A DNA stretch of 64,000 nucleotides, taken from the NCBI GenBank assembly GCA_031841125.1, contig CM063108.1, positions 54,954,122-55,018,121 of the forward strand. The letters run 5' to 3'. The position numbers and the translations under genes were made by a program. This DNA comes from Acanthococcus lagerstroemiae. Taxonomy: Eukaryota > Arthropoda > Insecta > Hemiptera > Eriococcidae. Below the pieces are notes generated by a model. That model was not told the origin of the DNA. It ran no database searches and was given only the letters and a program-made list of their open reading frames with translations. Shown one piece after another: positions 55,926 to 64,000 of the stretch (the first letter of the stretch is position 1; each line of letters opens with the position of its first letter).

Positions 55926-57029
55926 ATTTTTTTTTTCGTTTTCGGATTTATCAGTTTTTCAAAACCAACCCTTTACTTGGTACACATACTGACTATCATC
56001 TTCAAAGTTCTACTCCTCTAGATACGTGCATCGATTGCCGGTGAACCTTGCAGGAAGGATATCATCGCTAAATTTGAAACGAATTGGCACAGTATACCGA
56101 GACATCGACTTTTTTGCGTATTTTTCTGTTTCACAGTTTGAAACGCATTTTTCTCAAATTTAAGATTTCACATCTTCAAACTTCAGCTACTTTTATTTCA
56201 ATCTGTATTGAAGCTAGTGATTTAATTTTTTGTTGAAATTCAGGTACATTTGTGCTCTATCAGATTCTACCAAAAACTCAAACTTTTCACAGAACGCCTC
56301 ACATATGCTAATGTTAATGTTCCTTACCCACTTTCATCAAAACTGAAGGTCAGTGTCTAATACTAAAATTTTGAATTTAGGCTCTGGACCCCTTTTCGCA
56401 CCCTTTTTCGCCTTCATCTGAACTAGCAACTGCCAGTCAGACAAGCAGCCAATACGAGTGGTACAACTTTGTATAATCCGCCCCTCTTCATCCCGAGTTC
56501 TTGGATCATTTTCTTTTTACTGGATGAAAGAAAAACTTGAAGTTTCGAATTATCTGTACCATTGATAATTTTTTACTGACGTTGAAAATAAAAATGTCTT
56601 TTAAAGTCAGTGTGCGTCGGAGTTCCTTGTACTCGTATTCTCGATAGACCGATTTTTCTATGTTAATCATGACAGCATCCAATTTTTCCCTCTCCATGGG
56701 AGAGGAGCCTTACTACTCTTGAAGACAGAGTTGTGACTTGAAAATTCTTCCATGCTTTTTTAAAATAAACGCGTTTAAGAGTTTCTCCCAAAGTTTTTAT
56801 CATCTGCTAAGGCTGTAAAACTATTCGAGACTTGTTTCAGACCAGTAGTGAAGACCCCACTTCGTACAGTGCCCTCGTGGTTTCCTGAGGCCACTATGGT
56901 GAAGTGTCGGCCGGTGTAAAACACACTAGCACACATCACAACACATGCGCTTAGTAACATACAACATGACGTCACATGGCCCGACACGATCCCAGTATCA
57001 AGGGGGGGGGGCAGGGATGACTGTATCAA
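55926..57029. other. Unassigned sequence
   Basis: A T-rich run lies at 55928-55937. Near 56289 the phrase CAGAACGCCTCA resembles the outer end of the 33686-34295 element but has no partner here. A 10-G run lies at 57002-57011. No gene. Confidence 0.4.
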
Positions 57030-57310
57030 AAAGGAGTCTTTACTGCTGAGGACTCTTTATGACTTCCAGATTGGCTAAAGATTCTTTTTCGGACTCTTCC
57101 AGGCGGGGTCAGGACTTTTCAAAAAATATAACAACTTTTTAAGATTCCAAAACTATTTAGGATAAGACTTTTCTAGTCTCGTTTATAGCTCGCTATGACT
57201 CTTGAAGTCTCGTTTACGACTTTTAAGACCATTTCACATTTATTTAAGATTGCTAAATAGGCTTTAAAATTCTAACAGGCGCGTGTAAGACTCGGTAAGA
57301 CTTTACAATT
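57030..57310 (-). repeat. Degenerate 'AAGACTC' repeat block (inverse orientation)
   Basis: GGAGTCTTTACTGCTGAGGA, CTCTTGAAGTCTCGTTTACG and GTGTAAGACTCGGTAAGACT are the reverse-complement form of the AGTCTT blocks at 39.6-43.5 kb. Confidence 0.5.
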
Positions 57311-59173
57311 AGTGAAACGTTTCTAATTTCGATTGTTCTTTCTAGGAGGGCCAGTTGCTCCCATTGACTCCCCGTGTATCCGACCTGGTTATAAGAGAAA
57401 CTTTCTACAAGTGGAACTCGTATGGTTGCATATGTCACTCTGCATTCGTTGATAACGATAATCGAAAATCAGCTCTCGTCTTCGTGCACTTTCATTACTA
57501 CTAACTTGGTCAATCGCATCTGCTTACATTGATTCGCCTAGAGAAGATAATTTCCTCTTGTCTGCGCTCGAATAATCTGACTTATCAATGAAAACTAATT
57601 AACGTAGCCAGTAAATCATCCGGTTTAACCTTCGGTGACACGACGCTTGTCGTAACGCAAACTGTCGTCTCTTTTTTTTTCGTATATGTAAACTTAATGA
57701 GCCGCAGATTAGATAGAATTCGTATAACCAACTCAACTAGGAATTTTTTCGGCGATAAAAGCTACTTTGGAAATTGAAACGTGTTCTTTTTTTTTTAGAA
57801 TTTGATGACAGTCACGACGCATTTGTGCATAGAAAATTTTATGGCTTCGCGTTTACCTTGAATAAATGTGTATAGAAATGTGGGATGTAGAACGAAAAAC
57901 GGATAAGAAACCTACTCGACTGCAAGGAAAAAGGGTTTTAAGTACTTTTTGACATTTACAAGAATATGTAACGGGTATGCAATGCAATCAAATGGTGATC
58001 TTGAAATTCGCAGATTTGGTTATACTGAACGATCATCGAAACTGCACGAGTCAAGGTTTCGTGATTTGCCAGGGTCATCGGCGCGAAGGCTACTGAACTT
58101 TTCCAGGTTGTCGGAACTGGTTCGTTGAGACTGTGACCCAAGCCAGTCGTGGGTCCCGGGGCTTAGCTCAACCGAGTTTTCGAATTAATAATCATTACTG
58201 TAGTAATGCCTAAAATTGTGAACAATTTTAAAAAGAAATCCTGAAATATCGAAAGTTTGGACAGAAAATCGGTCTTATCATCGACACAAAATCGTAAGAA
58301 GGTTTAGTATTTTAGTTCGTGATATGATGGATAAACGTTTCGCAGAGGTGGATAAAGGCAAAAGTCTCAGGTAACGAACGTTCAAAGTGTCCATAATTTT
58401 TTCTGGGAAACAGAAGTCAGACGGTTCTGCTTGGGGGCCCTCTCTGAAGAAAGAAAAAGTTGAAACGATTCCACTGGCACCACTTACGTGCAAAAACGAA
58501 GGTCAGACGATGTTTTCTAATTCAACTTTATACGGATATGGGAAATTCTCACTGAACCGGCGTATTTCAGTTGAGCAAAAAATAAAAACAAAAAAAAGTC
58601 TTTTTCAATTTGTGTATTGAAACTAAGTACTAGGTATACCTGTCTGAGATATCACTGACAACAAGTGGCTCAAATACTGCTCGGGAAAAAGGCAAAGAAT
58701 AGATTTTTTATTTTGCCAGACCATGTCTAAAATAAATTTGTCATCGTGTCCGCCCCTCCCCAATAAGTGGCTATGGGCAATAGGATGAAACATCGTTTTG
58801 AATTTTATTCAGGAATACAGACGTTCGCACAGGTATAATGCACGTGTAGAACCAAAATAATATCTAATCAAAATATGTTTTAACATAATAATGCACATCA
58901 ATGAAAGAATCAGTTGGAAAATGCCAAACAAAATTACCCACCCACGACTCAAGGTACACATGTGTTGTATGGAAGATCTATCCCTGGAGGTGCAGAATAT
59001 TTTCAATATTCAGTGTTAGGTGGGAACGTCCTTCGCCGTGGCCAGTAATGACCTAATTAGTTCCTGGCCAAATGGTAACATACCTATTATCAACTTAGGA
59101 AGATATTGAAAATATCAAGTGTTTTTAAGCATCGAAGTACTAAAAAAATTGCTTAAAAATATTTGAACCGGCG
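57311..59173. other. Repeat-poor stretch, no gene recognised
   Basis: No transposon ends visible. Small frames (for example 58387-58620) have no domain. Confidence 0.45.
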
Positions 59174-59820
59174 CGGCGCATGCAAAAACAGGTTAAGTCA
59201 CCGATTTTATCAAAATTACTTTATTTCATAGGTAGCACTATCATACCGAAGCCGACCCACAGGAAAAATATTGACTCAATTCATCGAACCACTATACCAC
59301 ACTTAAAATTTTCGTCCCAGCAAAAACAGGTCAAGTCCAATTTTTTTCACACAAAACTAGGTTAAGTCCACCCGTGTTCTCATCAAACCTCGAGTCTATG
59401 ATCGTGCGTAGCTATATTTTGGTAAGTTTGCTTGTGCGTGATTGTACTATCAAGTAATTTCGTTTCATTATGGATAAATATCCTTTAGAAGTGATTTCTG
59501 CCAAAAAGGCAAAACGAAATCCAGTGAACAAAAAAATTGAATAAAGCAGGCAATTATCTTTTACACTTTGTTGTAAAACGTGTATTTTTCTCTAAATAAA
59601 AATAATCTTGAATGACAGGTTTTTTTTTTTTTTTGCAATATGTCGCTAGCGCTAACAGATACCCGAAAATCGAGGCCGGCAACATTTTTCTCATCAAAAA
59701 TATCATATGTGTACCTAATCATACCGAGTGCCAGTGATACCACTTTGCCGTAGAACTTTTTTTTCTTTACCCTCCTGTAAAATTTCAAAAATGTGACTTA
59801 ACCTGTTTCTGCATGCACCG
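59174..59820. mobile_element. Inverted-repeat element, ~647 bp, with internal AACAGGTTAAGTC motifs
   Basis: The left end reads CGGCGCATGCAAAAACAGGT then TAAGTCAC. The reverse complement of the right end reads CGGTGCATGCAGAAACAGGT then TAAGTCAC, 26 of 28 the same. The phrase ACAGGTTAAGTCC or ACAGGTCAAGTCC also occurs inside, near 59325 and 59358, giving four copies in all. No TSD is seen. The interior encodes nothing recognisable. Confidence 0.7.
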
Positions 59821-60266
59821 ATTCATTTTTGGGGTTGTAAATATAGAAATTACGACTTCCTCCTGGATATTTTTTCACTTCCGCTTTGGTTAACTAAATT
59901 TCCGTTACCATGACGAAAGAAGCGAAATAAAAAACTTCTGATAATATACATTAAAAATATTTTCGACAAATTTTTAAAATTTTGACTTGTAAGCACTCTA
60001 GCTTTTCAGATTCACAATCGGTTTCGGCAAAAATTCGGCTTTTTGACTTTGTCATTGGATTTTTCTTTCCACGCTCCCTCTTTCCCATTTTTCACTTGCT
60101 TCGCTCCTGTCCACCCCCTCGATCCGAAGCCAGATGAAGTCTGATTAAATTTGATTTCAGTTTAAGCTTGAAGCCATATTATTTATTTTGGCCTCGGCTT
60201 CAGCTTCGGTCAAAATTTGACTTCTGTTGGCTTCATATTTGGAACTCACTCCTTACCCACCCCACT

Positions 60267-60579
60267 CAATGTTGGAAGAACGCAAGAATCATCGTTCTCG
60301 TTCTTGTTCGTTTTTCTCTAACTGCATGGTTCTCATATGTTCTTTGTTCCCCTTGCCTTAAAATTACCAACGTTCTCGTTCTCGTTCTCGTTCCCATTTC
60401 GATATTGTTCCTGTTCCCATTCCCATTCTTGTTCCCACCTTGGTCCTGTTCCCGTTCCCCTTTTTCGTTTCCCGTTCTCGTTCTCAATCCCATCATGTTC
60501 TCGTACTCATTCTCGTTCTGACAACGAGAATGAGAACATGTCGTTTTTCTTCTTGTTCTTGTTCGTTCTTCCAACACTG
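60267..60579. mobile_element. hAT-like MITE with GTTCTC-rich interior, 313 bp
   Basis: The left end is CAATGTTGGAAGAACG. The reverse complement of the right end is CAGTGTTGGAAGAACG. The flanking octamers differ (ACCCCACT against GTGCAGTA), so the TSD is lost. The interior is a degenerate CGTTCTCGTTCTCGTTCCCATT-type repeat. It ends in a hairpin whose arms are CTCATTCTCGTT and AACGAGAATGAG (60506-60535). Confidence 0.65.
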
Positions 60580-60696
60580 GTGCAGTACTGCAGTTTGATT
60601 TATTCATTAAAAAAATATGTATGTAATTATTTTTAGGCTTTTAGAATTTTACCTTCGCGCTAGCTACAAAGCAGGTATCTGAAGAATACACAAATC

Positions 60697-60900
60697 ATCT
60701 CATTCCCGTTCTTGTTCGTTCTTCTCTCACTGTATGGTTCTCGTTCATATTCCTCGTTCTCCTTACCTTAAATTACCAACGTTCCCGTTTCCCATTCTCG
60801 TTCTCAATCTAATCACGTTCCCGTTCTCATTCTCGCTTTGAGAATGAAAACGAGAACATGCCGTTTTTCTTCTCGTTCTCGTTCGTTCTTCCAACACGGC
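60697..60900 (+). repeat. Second, partial GTTCTC-rich copy
   Basis: It repeats the layout of 60285-60579: TTCTTGTTCGTTCTTCTCTC, ATGGTTCTCGTT, CCTTACCTTAAATTACCAAC, the GTTCTC-type repeat, a GAGAATGAAAACGAGAAC hairpin arm, and CGTTCTTCCAACAC at the end. A left inverted end is not found. Flanking phrases GAAGCCAAATGAA (60930) and GAAGCCAGATGAAG (60127) are also similar, so a larger unit may have been duplicated. Confidence 0.6.
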
Positions 60901-61932
60901 CCCCCATTTTACCTCTTCGCATCAGCTCGATTCGAAGCCAAATGAAAGTTGACTTCGGCTTTAGCTTCAACCGAATTTTAACTGCTTGTGCATTCCTAAT
61001 TTGGATTTGAGTTCGCAAGGATCGCAACTCTGCTCATCTGTGGATGTACTTCGTATAACAGAACAGAAGCAGTGCAGCCACTTCCCTGCATAAAACATAA
61101 AATAAGTTGTGTAGCTAACAAAAAATGACAGTGAGCATTTCCTGTTGCCATCATTCGTATTAATCTTTATGTTTATTCTCATTCTCCCTACTGAAGTTCT
61201 TATCGGTTCCCCATCGACGCCCATAAAGCCTTAAAATAAAGAAAAAATCGATTACTACCCCTCCCACCCCTTGCTGAAGTTTACCCCTAAAAAACTTATC
61301 TAGCATTTCCAAAATTCTCCCTCTCCCCCGATACCGAAGACTGACTACAGCACTGATGGCCACGGCGATAAAACTCCCAACCTTACAAATTAATTTTTTG
61401 AGGATTTGTCAGAGGGGACACGTATTTTAATGGTAGGAAAATACGAAAGAATGAGATAATGTTCCATAAAACTATGCAACCCCCTTAAGAAAAACCTAAA
61501 TGTTCACCATTGGACATATTCGTACGGTCTGGTAAGTGAAATGCCTTTTCCACCCTAAGAATTACCCTTCCGGCCATTCTCTTATTTGATTTTCAGAAGT
61601 TCACTAAGGCTTTCCTGAGCAGGAGTCCAGTCAGCAAATGTTTTTGGCTTGTTCAATCTGCTACTGATGTTTTTCAAGTTACGACGAGTAAAAGTGTTTT
61701 TCCAGGTTATTTACCCGTTCACCAAGTCCACTTTGCCGAGTCAACTATTTCGAAAAAATGCTCCCAGTCTCCTAAAAGTCCCCCAAAAATCGAATAGAGA
61801 GCAATTCACCTAAATGAAAGTAAAATCGATGAATTTTTTCAATGGAACGTCATTAAAAGTCAACTATTTATTTACACGCCGTAGTCCCGCGATGTTGATA
61901 TCAGGGAGGAAACGCACCCTTCTTTTTCTAAT
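60901..61932. other. Unassigned sequence
   Basis: No gene or element ends recognised. Frames at 60967-61224 and 61160-61363 have no domain. Confidence 0.4.
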
Positions 61933-62125
61933 TTTCTTTCAATCCGAGCCCTGAAATCCGCTCTTTAAGCATTACTTCAGGGACCTCGAGGAGGCTATTA
62001 GGGCTGTCTTAGCCCTCTTCCCTTCAGGCCGAAAAACCGGCCTAGGTCGACATCCGGCGAGTTTCTACGCGGGCTCGAACCCCGGGACCTCCGGATTCCA
62101 AGACCAACGCGCTATCTACTCGGCC
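61933..62125 (-). mobile_element. SINE1, copy 5
   Basis: On the minus strand: GGCCGAGTAGATAGCGCG (A box), TTGGTCTTGGAATCCGGAGG, B box within GGGTTCGAGCCC, CTAGGCCGGTTTTTCGGCC, GAAGGGAAGAGGGCTAAGAC, CCTAATAGCCTCC, GTAATGCTTAAAGAGCGGAT and an A-rich tail. The first ~10 bases of the head seen in copy 2 (GGGTCTGGTT) are missing. Near full length, with modest divergence. Confidence 0.9.
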
Positions 62126-64000
62126 TGGCGTAAGGGTAAACCGTGATCTTGGGAGAAACCGCTCCTTGACACAGCGACAAAGCCCAAGTTTGGGCACAGG
62201 CCTCTCCGCAAACTCTCCATTTTTGACGGTTAACAGCCACTCTCCTCTACCTCCACCCGGTCCACATTACCTTTACGGATTCGTCTCCTCATCTCGTCAT
62301 TGGTCTGCCACGCGATCTTTTTCTCTCATACGGCGTCCAAGTGGCTTCTACTTTTCTTTCCCACCTCTCTTCCTCCTGTCTTAAAACATGCTCGGCGCAC
62401 TTCCATTTCAGTTTCTTCACAAAGTATCCTATGTCCGTCGTAGCAGATTTTTTCCTTCAAATTTGGTTGCTAATTTTGTCCGCTCTCTTAATACCAAAAA
62501 TGCTCCTTTCCGTAACTCTTTGCGTTCTTTGAAGCTTCTGCGTACTACTTCTACGCAAAACTTTGAAAAAGTCCCTCAGAATCCTAAAATAAAATATCTT
62601 CCTATATATGTCCCGCAATAGTCGCCCATTATGAGTTTTCAATTTCGGTACAAACCCGGTTTGAGAATTTGAGATACAAATGAGCCTCAATGTGGCTCTC
62701 ATTCTAATCGTCACTTCTTGAAATATTTAAGATTCTCAACTGTAAGTGTGCCAAAAAAAAACTTTTAAATTATAAACTGTACGTTACTGTCAACTATATA
62801 ACAACTGGATTCTACCCAAATATGCAAATAATTTAGCTACATTTTTGGAATTTGGCGGGAGAAATTATCTTATTACGGCATTGTAGCCATGGTCGAGATT
62901 AACCCAATAAACTTGAAAATTTTGATAACTCGGCGTGAAACTACCGATGTACTGAACCAAGTTCTTTTAGACGTCATAGAACTTCAGTTGCAATTTTCGA
63001 GCCAAAACGGTGTAGGTATATTCTTTTGCCGTACATGTACCAATCAAAAATTGGAACCAAATGGATTTGGCTTTGAAAAATCTCTATACAATTTCTCGTA
63101 TCTCAAATTAATCGCCAAACGAGAAGGCGACGACAGAGCATAATATCTGTCTGAAGCTTATCTCAAATCTGCTAATTTCACGAATTTTCCGTTCGACCCC
63201 TAAACACGAAAACTCTCAATCGGCGGGTAAGATCAATCGGGGCGGGCTGTATTAAAAATATGACGCAAACAACAGGACTCACAAATTTCTCGATCAGTTT
63301 GTAGAAAACCTGTTCCCTTGGGTCAAAACAATTACAAGCCACTTTAGAATAGGATAGCAATATTAATGGGAAAATGAGCTGTACGAGAGTTTGAAGTCGA
63401 TTCAGTTTGACCTCGCAGTTCGTTAGGTGTTTATGTTTTCGGGTCACCAGTCAAAGATTCACGCACCGCACAGGTGCAAAAATTTGACTTGCCGATGTCA
63501 AAACACGTTCGGCTCGTCTTGTCTGGGCCATTTATCATCGCACATCGAGCGTTAAACGAGTTACGAGTTACGCCTTTTCGAACTGCTTCCTGCTATTAAT
63601 TTGTAAATTTCGATTGATATCGCGATATGGAATTTGACGGTTGCTGATGCTCCTTTTTCCGCTCTCAATTTATCACCACTGCGAGCATTAGAGCAAAAAA
63701 TGAGAGAGAGAAAAAAATCGAGCAAGAGAATTTATTTGGGTTATTAACGCACCTAATTATCTCGTTTCAGTTTTAACTGTATAGTCGGCAAACAAACTTC
63801 TTATTGGTATTTCAGGAGTGATCTGATAATGGAAGCGTGGCGTGATTCACGAGAGAGAGAAAAAAAAACTCGTTCTTTGTAAGTCCATGGATCAGAGCAT
63901 GCCGCGCTGATTTCCAGTTATCGCCGACTCTTTTCCGCCATTAAGTGAAGGACTAGACTGGTCGCCACTCGCCTGTATCAGGCCCCATTTCCACAGCCCC
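62126..64000. other. Repeat-poor stretch, no gene recognised
   Basis: No element ends visible. Frames such as 62388-62621 plus and 62457-62714 minus overlap on opposite strands. The last 500 bases are GC-balanced but show no domain, splice pattern or RNA structure I can defend. Confidence 0.45.

Noticed and set aside
1..64000. CRISPR array, bacterial operon, phage or plasmid module
   Set aside because: No regularly spaced identical repeats with unique spacers, no ribosome-binding-site/operon organisation and no phage or plasmid proteins. The content is clearly eukaryotic transposon-rich DNA.
1..64000. An undescribed gene-based system
   Set aside because: I looked for conserved gene clusters on both strands and found no intact protein-coding gene outside transposon remnants. 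The novelty here, if any, is in the repeat families.

Overview
The window reads as repeat-dense, AT-rich, non-coding DNA from a large eukaryotic genome, most likely an arthropod and probably an insect. I base this on the mix of degenerate RTE-type LINEs, tRNA-derived SINEs, many hAT-type DNA elements with 8-bp target-site duplications (TSDs), and a Helitron. I see no intact host protein-coding gene, no rRNA, no convincing functional tRNA gene, no CRISPR array and no operon. The only real protein homology is to transposable elements: one nearly full-length but broken RTE-type LINE (52.9-55.9 kb, minus), three short LINE 3' remnants (7.9, 20.6 and 48.0 kb, plus), and the C-terminal part of a hAT transposase (25.6-26.6 kb, minus).

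Layout. 0-6.2 kb: small tandem duplications, an unclassified repeat (R1) split by a tRNA-derived SINE (SINE2), and a degenerate hAT MITE lying against a second R1 piece. 7.3-11 kb: SINE1 copies, a LINE end, a 115-bp palindrome and a second SINE2. 13.9-17.5 kb: repeat R2, a hAT MITE with a perfect 8-bp TSD, and two further inverted-repeat elements, one holding a tRNA-like block. 20.2-23.7 kb: second R2, second copy of the same LINE end, a hAT element with a nested MITE, and an ~81-bp tandem array split by an insertion. 25.15-26.68 kb: a hAT element with intact ends and TSD. 29.2-30.3 kb: second long R1 copy carrying its own MITE. 31.2-33.2 kb: tandem repeats split by a Helitron. 33.7-34.3 kb: an element with 36-bp identical inverted ends. 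36.7-38.7 kb: a nest of hAT MITE, Helitron-like and SINE1 sequences. 39.6-43.5 kb: degenerate 'AGTCTT' repeats and a ~176-bp array. 47-49.4 kb: a 2.4-kb A/C-rich quasi-repeat around a LINE fragment. 50.3-51.7 kb: a hAT element containing another MITE. 52.9-55.9 kb: the main LINE. 59-62 kb: more inverted-repeat elements and a SINE1 copy.

How the parts relate. The non-autonomous elements depend on enzymes from others: SINEs on a LINE reverse transcriptase, hAT MITEs on a hAT transposase. No intact enzyme source lies in this window. R1 copies A and B act as filled and empty sites for each other: A carries a SINE2 that B lacks, and B carries a MITE that A lacks. Host regulatory DNA may lie in the repeat-poor stretches (about 18.3-20.2, 23.7-25.1, 34.4-36.6, 43.5-46.9, 51.7-52.9, 57.3-59.1 and 62.2-64 kb), but nothing there can be assigned from sequence alone.
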